From Paenibacillus sonchi (GTDB lineage: Bacteria; Bacillota; Bacilli; Paenibacillales; Paenibacillaceae): a DNA stretch of 64,000 bases. How positions within the stretch are numbered: position 1 is the first letter of the stretch; the number at the start of each line of letters is the position of its first letter. This document shows, in pieces, positions 9,073 through 16,674 of the stretch. A program made the position numbers and the translations under genes. The DNA is taken from the NCBI RefSeq assembly GCF_016772475.1, contig NZ_CP068595.1, forward strand, positions 5,456,001-5,520,000. Reading direction: 5' to 3'. A model generated the notes under the pieces. The model was not told where the DNA came from, searched no databases, and saw only the letters and a list, made by a program, of their open reading frames with translations.

Positions 9073-9792
9073 ATGGGTCGTAAGTGGAATAATATTAAAG
9101 AAAAGAAGGCATCCAAGGATGCCAATACAAGTAAGGTATACGCCAAATTCGGTGTGGAAATTTATGTGGCAGCGAAGAAGGGTGAACCGGACCCGGAGTC
9201 AAACCGTGCGCTGAAGGTCGTGCTGGAGCGCGCCAAAACGTACAATGTGCCGAAAGCCATTATCGACCGGGCGCTCGACAAAGCCAAAGGCAGCGGCGAC
9301 GAAAACTACGTGGAACTGCGCTATGAAGGCTTCGGTCCTAGCGGTTCGATGATCATCATCGATGCCTTGACCAATAACGTCAACCGTACCGCCCCTCTGG
9401 TGCGGTCCGCATTCAGCAAGAACGGCGGCAACATGGGTGTCAGCGGTTCAGTAACCTATATGTTCGAGCCAACAGCTGTTATCGGGCTGGAAGGCAAAAC
9501 GGCGGACGAAGTGATGGAATTGCTGATTGAAGCGGATGTCGATGTACGCGATGTGCTGGAAGAGGACGAAGCAGTCATCGTCTATGCTGAGCCTGACCAG
9601 TTCCATGCGGTTCAAGAGGTTTTCCGGAGTGCCGGAATAACTGATTTCACAGTGGCTGAGCTGACCATGCTTCCGCAGAACTATGTGACTCTACCAGAAG
9701 ATGCCGAAGCGCAGTTCGAGAAGCTGATCGACGCTCTGGAAGAACTGGACGATGTGCAGCAGGTATATCATAACGTAGATTCGGAAGAATAG
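9073..9792 (+). CDS. yebC: YebC/PmpR family protein
   Basis: The protein has 239 residues and begins [20 protein letters not shown], the usual start of the YeeI-like branch of the YebC/TACO1 family; the in-frame GTG at 9058 would add five non-family residues. Further family motifs are [19 protein letters not shown] (about 90-108) and [11 protein letters not shown] (about 121-131). Family members act as DNA-binding regulators or as translation factors that relieve ribosome stalling, and I cannot tell which applies here. It stands alone, followed by a strong terminator. Confidence 0.93.
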   Translation: MGRKWNNIKEKKASKDANTSKVYAKFGVEIYVAAKKGEPDPESNRALKVVLERAKTYNVPKAIIDRALDKAKGSGDENYVELRYEGFGPSGSMIIIDALTNNVNRTAPLVRSAFSKNGGNMGVSGSVTYMFEPTAVIGLEGKTADEVMELLIEADVDVRDVLEEDEAVIVYAEPDQFHAVQEVFRSAGITDFTVAELTMLPQNYVTLPEDAEAQFEKLIDALEELDDVQQVYHNVDSEE

Positions 9793-9826
9793 TATTGCGG
9801 TCTATAAAATAGAATTGCTTCAAGCG

Positions 9827-9869
9827 AAAGCCGGACAGGCGGATCTGCGATCTGCTTATCCGGCTTTTT
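9827..9869 (+). terminator. rho-independent terminator after yebC
   Basis: AAAGCCGGA pairs with TCCGGCTTT around an inner stem (GCGGATC with GATCTGC), followed by a short T run. It is a long, stable hairpin. Confidence 0.85.
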
Positions 9870-10053
9870 GGTGAACACATTGATCCTTGTTACCCGGTTT
9901 ATCCGGACTGCTGCGCAGGATGCATAATCTTCTCCATGAATTGCCACAATAAGCTGAAGTGACTTATCACATCAGCTTATGCTTCCGATGCAGTTTTTTT
10001 CAGAGCGGAAACATCGGGACATTAGCTCAAAAACTTTTTTAGGAGGCTATACA

Positions 10054-10233
10054 GTGGAGAATCACACCAAACCGGACAAGAATTTGATCAACACGGTCGA
10101 GGAACTGGACCGGGTTGCAGTAACCAGTCAGGAAGCACAGCAAATGGAACAGAAGAAGCTCGACATCCGTAAAGAATCGCTGCGGGATGACAAAACCACG
10201 TACAAGAAAAATGAGCAGAATACTTATAAGTGA
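10054..10233 (+). CDS. small hydrophilic protein of unknown function
   Basis: The 59-residue product is very rich in charged and polar residues (for example QQMEQKKLDIRKESLRDDK) and has no membrane segment or cysteine. It should be helical and soluble. I chose the GTG at 10054 because AGGAGG lies 7 bases upstream; a longer frame begins at 9979 without a ribosome site. A terminator follows immediately, which supports a real one-gene unit. I do not recognise the family. Confidence 0.6.
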   Translation: MENHTKPDKNLINTVEELDRVAVTSQEAQQMEQKKLDIRKESLRDDKTTYKKNEQNTYK

Positions 10234-10251
10234 GTTTATGGATATACGAGT

Positions 10252-10279
10252 GGCAGGAGAAGCTCCTGCCGCTTTTTTT
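10252..10279 (+). terminator. terminator used as IS200 insertion point
   Basis: GGCAGGAG pairs with CTCCTGCC around a 3-base loop, followed by GCTTTTTTT. The IS200-like element begins just behind the T run. Confidence 0.85.
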
Positions 10280-10327
10280 ATTAGGGGCTTCAGCCCGTTG
10301 AGTACGCGAAGCGTGCGAAACAAAAAA

Positions 10328-10346
10328 CCACCTGCTATGCGGGTGG
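10328..10346. repeat. left-end subterminal hairpin of the IS200 element
   Basis: An 8-bp stem (one wobble pair) with loop TAT. Two further small hairpins lie outside it, at 10285-10296 (GGGC/GCCC) and 10304-10314 (ACGC/GCGT). Confidence 0.75.
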
Positions 10347-10442
10347 AGTAGTCCAGGCTTATAGCAAAAAATCACCTAAACTCATTCGTTATAATAGAGT
10401 TGTTCAAGCTACTATGTCTAACGAAAGGAGAAGGTGGTTTTT

Positions 10443-10898
10443 GTGGCACAAGCCAGAGAAGGCATGGCACAACCCAAGTGGATGTGCAAGTACCCTATCG
10501 TATTCACCCCAAAGTATAGACGAAAGGTGATCTACAATCAATACAAAGAAAGTATCCGAGATATCCTAAAGCAACTCTGTGGCTACAAAGGAGTAGAGAT
10601 TATCGAAGGACACCTCATGCCCGATCATATTCATATGTTGGTGAGTATTCCACCAAAAATGAGCGTCTCGAGTTTTATGGGATATCTGAAAGGGAAAAGT
10701 GCGCTCATGATCTTCGATAAGCATGCAAACTTGAAGTATAAGTACGGGAATCGCCATTTTTGGGCAGAAGGGTACTATGTAAGCACGGTAGGTCTCAATG
10801 AAGCAACGATTAAAAAGTATATCCAGGAGCAGGAAAGTCACGATATTGCACTGGATAAGCTGAGTGTGAAAGAGTATGAAAACCCCTTTAAGGGGTAG
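10443..10898 (+). CDS. tnpA: IS200/IS605 family transposase TnpA (Y1 HUH)
   Basis: The protein of about 151 residues has the HUH motif as HIH within GHLMPDHIHMLVSIPP (about residues 58-73) and the catalytic tyrosine in TIKKYIQEQE (about 126-135). The length and layout are complete, so the enzyme may be active. It would cut and join single-stranded DNA at the hairpin ends. I prefer the GTG at 10443 because AAAGGAGAAGG lies upstream at good distance; the GTG at 10434 is too close. The stop codon falls inside a small hairpin (10882-10896), the first of a series that continues to the right end. Confidence 0.92.
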   Translation: MAQAREGMAQPKWMCKYPIVFTPKYRRKVIYNQYKESIRDILKQLCGYKGVEIIEGHLMPDHIHMLVSIPPKMSVSSFMGYLKGKSALMIFDKHANLKYKYGNRHFWAEGYYVSTVGLNEATIKKYIQEQESHDIALDKLSVKEYENPFKG

Positions 10899-11041
10899 CT
10901 GGTAGTCCAAGCACCCCTTCAGGGGTAGGCAAAAGAGGCAAAGGCATAGTGGCTTGAACGAAGTGAAAGCCAGCGCCTTTAGACGCTAGCCGGCACCAGA
11001 GGCTTATAGCCTCAGAGCAAACCACCCGTTGGACGGGTGGT
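10882..11041 (+). other. array of hairpins between tnpA stop and the IS right end
   Basis: Six potential hairpins follow one another: 10882-10896 (ACCCC/GGGGT), 10913-10926 (ACCCC/GGGGT), 10951-10971 (GGCTT/AAGCC), 10972-10987 (AGCG/CGCT), 10999-11013 (GAGGCT/AGCCTC) and 11021-11041. The first two have identical stem arms and could exchange partners. The region has no ORF. It may be a structured RNA or only recognition DNA. Confidence 0.55.
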
Positions 11042-11146
11042 TATGATTTCCGGAAATTTTCACATGAATGAAGGGAGGTTCGATTTGGATGTGGTATTAT
11101 AGAAACAAATGTTCTTATGATGTGATAACAGGAAGGTAGTGGGATT

Positions 11147-11591
11147 ATGCCGGAGTTCCGTTTATTAAGTGTTGTACATACAGTTTTGATCTCAGACCAG
11201 CAAATCTTGCTGCTGAGACGCTGCAATACAGGCCACGATGATGGTTTTTACGGTCTTCCTTCAGGACGGCTGGATGGTGGAGAACAGTTGGATGAAGCAG
11301 CAGCCCGTGAACTGCAGGAGGAATGCGGTGCTGCTGTTCATCTCAAGGATCTCAAGATGCTCGGAGTTATGCATATCAAGACAACTGATGATGAACGGGT
11401 TGATTTTTTCTTCACTGCTAACCGGTGGCAGGGTGAGATTGTAAATGCCGAACCGGATAAATGTGATGATTTGCGATGGTTCCCCATAGATCCCCATAGA
11501 TCAGCTTCCCGGGAACATGATCCCTTTTGTGAAGCAGGCTTTGGAACGTTACCGGGAAGGCGTCTGGTTTTCAAGTCATGGCTGGGAATAA
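11147..11591 (+). pseudogene. NUDIX hydrolase gene frameshifted by a 10-bp duplication
   Basis: The first 112 residues are a normal NUDIX domain with the box GRLDGGEQLDEAAARELQEECG (GX5EX7REXXEEXG pattern). At 11481-11500 the unit TCCCCATAGA is present twice. Removing one copy restores WFPIDQLPGNM and a frame that ends at 11589-11591 after SSHGWE, a usual NUDIX C-terminus and only 11 bases before the convergent amidase stop. As it stands, the frame runs on to 11992 with unrelated residues across the amidase gene. The original enzyme would hydrolyse a nucleoside-diphosphate derivative. Confidence 0.8.
11481..11500. repeat. 10-bp tandem duplication disrupting the NUDIX gene
   Basis: TCCCCATAGA occurs twice without a gap and shifts the reading frame by one. 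Confidence 0.9.
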
Positions 11592-11602
11592 GAATAGTTC
11601 CA

Positions 11603-13075
11603 TTAATCGAATACAGGTTGTTTACGGTGTTTGGTGTGCTGCTCAAAAGAATACGCTATCGCAATCAGAGCAGGTTCGCTGAACGCCTTACCGGCAAAAG
11701 TGACTCCGAAGGGCCTTCCGTTCTCCATGTATCCTGCCGGAACAGCAATCGAGGGATAACCCGCTTTGGCCGACAAGTCTGCACCGATGTAAGCAGGGAA
11801 CATAATCGCATCCAACTGGTAGCGGTCAATAGCATAGTCAATGCCTTCCCGCTGGGCAAGGTGCAAATCCAAGATCGACTCCTGAATATATTTCCTGTCA
11901 TTCAAAAGATCGGCCAGGCCTTCTCTATACTCCAGGATATCCTGGCCGTACCGAAGCGCTTGTTCCTTATGATTTTGATTCCAATGGATTAACTCTGATA
12001 ATGAGTGTATGGGCATATGAGCAGGGAGGTTATGCAGAAAATTTTGAATTCCATGCTTGAATTCCATATTTATTTTGTTGTACTTCCACGGGCCATGGAA
12101 TGAGGGGATTTCTATAGGCTTTACAACCTGTGCCCCAGCTTTAGTCAGATCGGAAACAGCCTGATCAAACAGGAATTCATCAATCTCACCGGAAGACAGC
12201 ACATGCTCAGGCACGTCACAGTAGATTCCGATTCTCGCTCCGCGTAAGCCTTCAACGTTCAAACATCCGGTATAATCCTGTCCCCCGTCAGATCCTTCAT
12301 ACCTCCAAGTTGCGGGATCGTTTTCATCTCTTCCTGCAAGCACTCCAAGAAGTATTGCTGCATCGGACACAGTTCTGGCTAGCGGGCCTGCTGTATCCTG
12401 TGAGTATGAAAAAGGGATTATTCCCGTGCGGCTGATTAAGCCCACAGTAGGCTTGATCCCGACAACGGACATTTGGACTGCCGGACTCAGAATGGAAGCC
12501 GAAGTTTCTGTTCCTACCGCTGCGGCTGCAAAATTCATAGCGGCTGCAGCTGCAGATCCGGTGCTTGACCCGCCGACAAAAAATTCCCCGTAAGGGTGGG
12601 CAACCTGCCCGCCCCTTGAACTATAGCCCGCCCACATACTGGACGAAATACCGTTAGCCCATTCTGTCATATTCGTCTTGCCTAGGATGATGGCCCCCGC
12701 TTGCCTTAATTTCCGCACTACAAAAGCATCCTCCGGGCTTATATGCTGTGCCAATGCCAAGGCACCGGCACTGGTGTGCATTTTGTCATGGGTACCGATA
12801 TTATCCTTTAAAAGTATGGGAACACCGTGAAGTAATCCGCGTCTGCCTCCATACTTCCGTTCCAGATCAAGGGCTTCCGCCAGAAAAATTGCATCAGGAT
12901 TAATCTCCATGACGGCATTGATGTGCGGACCATCCTGATCGTATTCAGCAATTCGGGTTAAATAATAAAATACCAGATCTCTTGAAGTCAGGTTCCCCTG
13001 TTCCATGGCCTCTTGTAAATCGAAGATATTTGCCTCGTCCAAATTCAGATTCGCAAATTTATAATAATTTCGCAT
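11603..13075 (-). CDS. amidase signature family protein
   Basis: The 490-residue protein has the amidase-signature Ser-cisSer-Lys machinery: the Lys in LLKDNIG (about residue 88), the Ser in GGSSTGSAAA (about 168) and the nucleophile region GTETSASILSPA (about 190). The Gly/Ser-rich region is typical, although the usual GTDTGGS reads GTETSAS. Members hydrolyse amides, including glutamyl-tRNA and many small amides; the substrate here is unknown. The ATG at 13075 has AGGAGG 8 bases upstream, so the longer frame starting at 13135 is rejected. It converges on the broken NUDIX gene. Confidence 0.88.
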   Translation of the reverse strand: MRNYYKFANLNLDEANIFDLQEAMEQGNLTSRDLVFYYLTRIAEYDQDGPHINAVMEINPDAIFLAEALDLERKYGGRRGLLHGVPILLKDNIGTHDKMHTSAGALALAQHISPEDAFVVRKLRQAGAIILGKTNMTEWANGISSSMWAGYSSRGGQVAHPYGEFFVGGSSTGSAAAAAMNFAAAAVGTETSASILSPAVQMSVVGIKPTVGLISRTGIIPFSYSQDTAGPLARTVSDAAILLGVLAGRDENDPATWRYEGSDGGQDYTGCLNVEGLRGARIGIYCDVPEHVLSSGEIDEFLFDQAVSDLTKAGAQVVKPIEIPSFHGPWKYNKINMEFKHGIQNFLHNLPAHMPIHSLSELIHWNQNHKEQALRYGQDILEYREGLADLLNDRKYIQESILDLHLAQREGIDYAIDRYQLDAIMFPAYIGADLSAKAGYPSIAVPAGYMENGRPFGVTFAGKAFSEPALIAIAYSFEQHTKHRKQPVFD

Positions 13076-13285
13076 ACACAACCTCCTAAATTCAGTATCT
13101 TTTAAAAATAGTGCAAGTTCCTTTGAATGTATCACGATAATGAATTTTTTGGTGGGATTTATTGATTATAATCGACTATTACTGCAAACTATCATCCAAG
13201 AATTCTCTGGTGCCCACCCTTGAAATTGTGTATGCTGGAGTTTGTTTGAACGTTTTTGACATCCATGCAGGAGGCTTTGCGCAAT

Positions 13286-14050
13286 ATGGAACATGGCAGT
13301 ATAGCAATGATTACGATTTTGGTGATTTGCGGTTTTTTGGCCGGGGTGATCGATTCTGTTGTCGGAGGCGGTGGGCTGATTGCCATACCCGCGCTGCTGT
13401 CGTCCGGAATTCCGCTCCCGCTGCTGCTTGGCAGCAATAAATTGGCCGGGACGTTGTGCTCGTTCACCAGTACGGCGTCTTTTGTACGTTCCGGGAAAAT
13501 TAATTTCGGACTGGTCAAATATTTAGTTCCGTTTTCTATCGTTGGAGCGGTGGGTGGCTCGCTGACGGTCCGTCAGGTGCCTTCGGAGTTTCTGAAGCCG
13601 CTTGTGATCGTGATGCTGATTGTAATAACGGTCTATACCCTATTCAAAAAATCATGGGGTGACGTTTCAACGTTCTCCGCTGACAGCAGAAAAACGCTGC
13701 TAATTGGCATGGGTATTGCACTGTTGATAGGTTTTTACGATGGATTCTTCGGCCCGGGTACCGGCTCGTTCCTGATCTTCGCTTTTCTCATGCTGGGTTT
13801 TGAATTTGTCACCGCCGCAGGCAATGCCAAGGTGCTTAATTTCGCCAGCAATATTGCAAGTCTGCTGACGTTTGCCGCTGTAGGTTCGGTTAGCCTGTAC
13901 TATGGACTGCTTCTAGGCATCCCCATGGTAATTGGTGCAATAGTCGGATCGAGAATCGCCATCCGCAAAGGAGCCAGTTATATCCGCCCGCTGTTCATCG
14001 CAGTTACCGTAATCTTGATCGGGAAGCAAATATGGGATACGATGCACTAA
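13286..14050 (+). CDS. TSUP family transporter (TauE/SafE type)
   Basis: The protein of about 254 residues has around eight hydrophobic segments in two halves and the family motifs GVIDSVVGGGGLIAIPAL (about 17-34) and GFYDGFFGPGTGSFLIFAF in the second half. The family exports or imports sulfite, sulfoacetate and other organic anions through the cell membrane. I chose the ATG at 13286 because GGAGG lies upstream; the TTG at 13256 would add ten residues. The GNAT and alanyl-tRNA editing genes follow closely on the same strand and may share its transcript. Confidence 0.9.
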   Translation: MEHGSIAMITILVICGFLAGVIDSVVGGGGLIAIPALLSSGIPLPLLLGSNKLAGTLCSFTSTASFVRSGKINFGLVKYLVPFSIVGAVGGSLTVRQVPSEFLKPLVIVMLIVITVYTLFKKSWGDVSTFSADSRKTLLIGMGIALLIGFYDGFFGPGTGSFLIFAFLMLGFEFVTAAGNAKVLNFASNIASLLTFAAVGSVSLYYGLLLGIPMVIGAIVGSRIAIRKGASYIRPLFIAVTVILIGKQIWDTMH

Positions 14051-14072
14051 GACCAGCAGTGGAGTTGATAAT

Positions 14073-14513
14073 ATGGAGATCCAAAAAGTACATAAGGAAG
14101 CCGTCTGGCAGCTGAGGCATGAAGTCATGTGGCCTGAGCGGGAACTTGATTATGTGAAGCTTGACGATGACGATGATGGCGTGCATTACGGGTTGTTCGA
14201 CGGGGAGCGGCTGGTATCCGCAGTCTCCTTGTTCATCGATGGAAAAGAAGCACAGTTCCGCAAATTTGCTACCCGGACAGAGCAGCAGGGCCAGGGCTAT
14301 GGAAGCCGGCTGCTGCAGCATGTGCTGGATGAAGCGGAGCGGACGGGAGTCAACCGGATTTATTGCAATGCGAGAAGCTATAAGGCCGCTTTTTATAAAA
14401 AATTCGGATTGGCTGAAGTACCCGGTACGGCCTTCACTAAGGGCGGTAAAGAATACATCATCATGGAGAAGCACTTCGGCTCCGCCGGAGACAGAAACAG
14501 AAAGGAACCCTGA
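14073..14513 (+). CDS. GNAT family N-acetyltransferase
   Basis: This 146-residue protein is a compact GNAT domain. The acetyl-CoA loop is RTEQQGQGYGSRLLQHVL (about residues 68-85, Q/RxxGxG/A pattern), followed by YCNARSYKAAFYKKFGL. The acceptor is not known. It lies 22 bases after the TSUP transporter and 2 bases before the alanyl-tRNA editing gene. Confidence 0.88.
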   Translation: MEIQKVHKEAVWQLRHEVMWPERELDYVKLDDDDDGVHYGLFDGERLVSAVSLFIDGKEAQFRKFATRTEQQGQGYGSRLLQHVLDEAERTGVNRIYCNARSYKAAFYKKFGLAEVPGTAFTKGGKEYIIMEKHFGSAGDRNRKEP

Positions 14514-14515
14514 TT

Positions 14516-15688
14516 ATGACAAAAAAGCTGTATTACGAGTCGGCTTATTTAAAGGATTGGCATACATCCGTAAGCCAAGTGGTAGAACGCGAGGATGGAC
14601 TGTACCTGATTCTGGAGGAAACCGCATTCTATCCGCACGGGGGCGGACAGCCTTGTGATGCCGGAACCATTGGCGGAATCCCCGTGCTGGACGTCATCCT
14701 TGAAGATAACGTGGTGCTGCACAAGGTTGAGAGTCTGCCGGATGGAAGCCAAGTTAGCTGCCAGCTTGACTGGAAACGCCGGTTTGATCATATGCAGCAG
14801 CACAGCGGCCAACATCTGCTGTCAGCGGTATTCCGCGAGCTGTTTCAGGCCATGACCTTAAGCTTTCATCTGGGCAATGATTATGCGACCATCGACCTTG
14901 AACTCCAGGAGCTGACACCGGATCAGCTGGCGGCGGCTGAGCAGGAGGTCAACCGGCAAGTGGTGCTGGACCGGAATATCGTGAGCTATTTTGTCACCCC
15001 TGAGGAAATGGCCAGCCTGCCACTGGTGAAGCTGCCCAAGGTTACGGAGAATATCCGCATTGTTGAGATTGAGGGAGTGGAGCATAACGCCTGCGGCGGG
15101 ACGCATGTATCATCTACCGGAGCCATCGGGATGATCAAGCTGCTGAGAGCGGAGAAGCAGAAGGGCAACATCCGGATCACCTTCAAATGCGGCGGGTGGG
15201 CATTGCATGAAGCCAACGATAATCAACGCATCCTCAGCGCCCTTTCTGCTAAGTTCAACACAGGCAAAGATGAAATTATGGACCGGATCGGAAAGTGGGA
15301 AGCCGAGCAGAAGCAGCTTCAGGCTGAGCTGGCTGTACTCAGAGAACAGAACGACATCTATATGGCAAAAGAACTGTTGTCCGGGCTTGAGCCCGAAGCA
15401 AGAGTAGTTGCACACATCTTCGAGGACAAATCACTTAAGGATTTGCAGAGTCTGGCGGCCAAGCTGACTGCAAACACTGAGCTCCCCGTACTGCTGCTGA
15501 CCGCAATGGAGAACAAAGCGGTCCTGGCTTGCAACGGCAGTGCCGGGTTGTCCTGCGGAGCTTTTTTCAAAGCCCACCTGGGTGAATTCCAGGGAAAAGG
15601 CGGCGGCAGCGATAAAATGGCTCAAGCCGGGTTCCCGGCATGGGACGAGGTTTTGAAGTTCTATGAGTTTGCAAAAGTAAATTTATAG
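14516..15688 (+). CDS. alanyl-tRNA editing protein (AlaX type, with DHHA1-like C-terminus)
   Basis: The 390-residue protein resembles the editing half of alanyl-tRNA synthetase without the catalytic part. The zinc/editing motifs are HSGQH (about residues 99-103) and CGGTH (about 197-201). A coiled region (KWEAEQKQLQAELAVLREQ) leads into a C-terminal DHHA1-like domain ending in GGGSDKMAQAG. This class removes serine or glycine from mischarged tRNA-Ala in the cytoplasm. The gene begins two bases after the GNAT stop, which suggests translational coupling. Confidence 0.92.
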   Translation: MTKKLYYESAYLKDWHTSVSQVVEREDGLYLILEETAFYPHGGGQPCDAGTIGGIPVLDVILEDNVVLHKVESLPDGSQVSCQLDWKRRFDHMQQHSGQHLLSAVFRELFQAMTLSFHLGNDYATIDLELQELTPDQLAAAEQEVNRQVVLDRNIVSYFVTPEEMASLPLVKLPKVTENIRIVEIEGVEHNACGGTHVSSTGAIGMIKLLRAEKQKGNIRITFKCGGWALHEANDNQRILSALSAKFNTGKDEIMDRIGKWEAEQKQLQAELAVLREQNDIYMAKELLSGLEPEARVVAHIFEDKSLKDLQSLAAKLTANTELPVLLLTAMENKAVLACNGSAGLSCGAFFKAHLGEFQGKGGGSDKMAQAGFPAWDEVLKFYEFAKVNL

Positions 15689-15721
15689 CATTTGCTATAG
15701 CATTCGTATAGAAAAACAACG

Positions 15722-15939
15722 CTATATAGAGTGAACTTGAAAAACGAACAAAAGGGAAAAGGGATGGAGGGGAAGTTTGGAACTGTAGGAGCGAATGCGT
15801 CCGCCTTTGTCTGCGGATTTCCACAGCGAACAGCGGTACAAATCAAGAAATCTGCAGACAACAGCGGCCGGAAGTCCAAACATTCTCCGTAGTCCCGACG
15901 AAGTCCCTAATGTAAATATCTTAAGTTCACTCTATATAG
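15722..15939. repeat. 218-bp MITE-like long palindrome with 17-bp perfect terminal inverted repeats
   Basis: CTATATAGAGTGAACTT at 15722-15738 is repeated in inverse at 15923-15939. Further inward, GTTTGGA (15775-15781) pairs with TCCAAAC (15875-15881), and GTCTGCGGATTTC (15809-15821) pairs with GAAATCTGCAGAC (15847-15859) at 12 of 13 positions. The whole unit can fold into one long hairpin. It encodes nothing convincing. A related half copy lies at 62040-62093, which supports a dispersed repeat. Confidence 0.8.
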
Positions 15940-16674
15940 TTATATTGGATTTGGAATCAGCAGCCTTCATTGCGGATCACAATAGCGGATTTTGGGCTTG
16001 ACTGCACTTCGTGCAATAGAATGCTGATTATTTTGCCTCAAATCGAATTCTGCTGTATTTTGTGCAACTGATTTAAGGACTTGTAGTCAAAAGTAGCTTC
16101 TCCAGGGAATTCTAATGTACAGAATGCAATAGATTGATGTTTTTGACCGATTTATGAGTCATCTGCTGCAGAAACTGCAATAGAATGCGAGCGGACCGCC
16201 AGCATCTACCTCATATACAATACTCTCACTATGTCCAGTGAGATAACGAAGCCTCTCAGCCATCTGGGAGGCTTCCGCTGCATAACCCTGCTCACCTGAC
16301 AGCCTTACTTATTCTTGCGCGTCGCTTAATATTGCTGTTCTGATTAGCAAATGCAGCACCTTGAGGATTTGTATGTAAGATTGCGTCGGTGTTAGAACTC
16401 CGTTTCACCCGTAGCAGCTTTCGACACCGGCAGGTTGTTTTCCAGCGCAAGCAGAAAGACTGCACGTCCCCGGTTCCTTGTATGCCCTAACAGCCGAAAG
16501 CCCGGATTTAGCTTGAGACTACCGGACCCGAACCTTGCACTTTTCCACTTTACCAGATTACGAATGCTAGCTTCCAGCCGGCGAGGCAAACCGTTTATTT
16601 CTCCCGCTTAAGGATTATTTAATAACTTCCCTTTTATAATCGCGGTAGAGCAAACAGAAAGGGGAACTAAACCT
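15940..16674. other. 735-bp stretch without a convincing gene
   Basis: The first 250 bases contain four copies of a TGCAATAG-like motif (listed separately). A hairpin GAAGCCTC/GAGGCTTC lies at 16249-16276 without a T run. Two short minus-strand frames (16292-16408 and 16392-16589) show no family resemblance that I can defend. The region may hold decayed sequence. Confidence 0.6.
16012..16190. repeat. imperfect repeats of a TGCAATAGAATGC motif
   Basis: TGCAATAGAATGC occurs at 16012-16024 and 16176-16188, with weaker copies TGCAACTG at 16062 and ATGCAATAGATTG near 16124. The spacing is 50-63 bases. Short AT-rich sequences such as TGATTATTTTG and TGATGTTTTTG follow two of the copies. Confidence 0.55.

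Larger units (their letters stand above)
10282..11044 (+). mobile_element. IS200-type insertion sequence (IS200/IS605 family, tnpA only)
   Basis: A single tnpA gene lies between subterminal hairpins of the kind used by Y1 transposases: CCACCTGC/GCGGGTGG at 10328-10346 on the left and ACCACCCGT/ACGGGTGGT at 11021-11041 on the right. TTAT is found next to both proposed tips (10278-10281 and 11041-11044), as expected for target-site-specific single-strand insertion without target duplication. The stretch GGCTTATAGC occurs in both ends. No tnpB is present. The exact left tip is uncertain by tens of bases. Confidence 0.75.

Noticed and set aside
9979..10233. 84-residue version of the small hydrophilic protein
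   Set aside because: The shorter 59-residue form starting at GTG 10054 has a perfect AGGAGG; the extra N-terminus has none.
16012..16190. CRISPR array
   Set aside because: Repeats are short, imperfect and unevenly spaced, and no cas gene is present.
16292..16408. 39-residue minus-strand frame (KRSSNTDA..) that faintly recalls small acid-soluble spore proteins
   Set aside because: The resemblance is limited to a few residues and there is no ribosome site; too weak to call.
16392..16589. 65-residue minus-strand frame in the gene-poor region
   Set aside because: No ribosome site, no recognisable family; possibly a decayed fragment.
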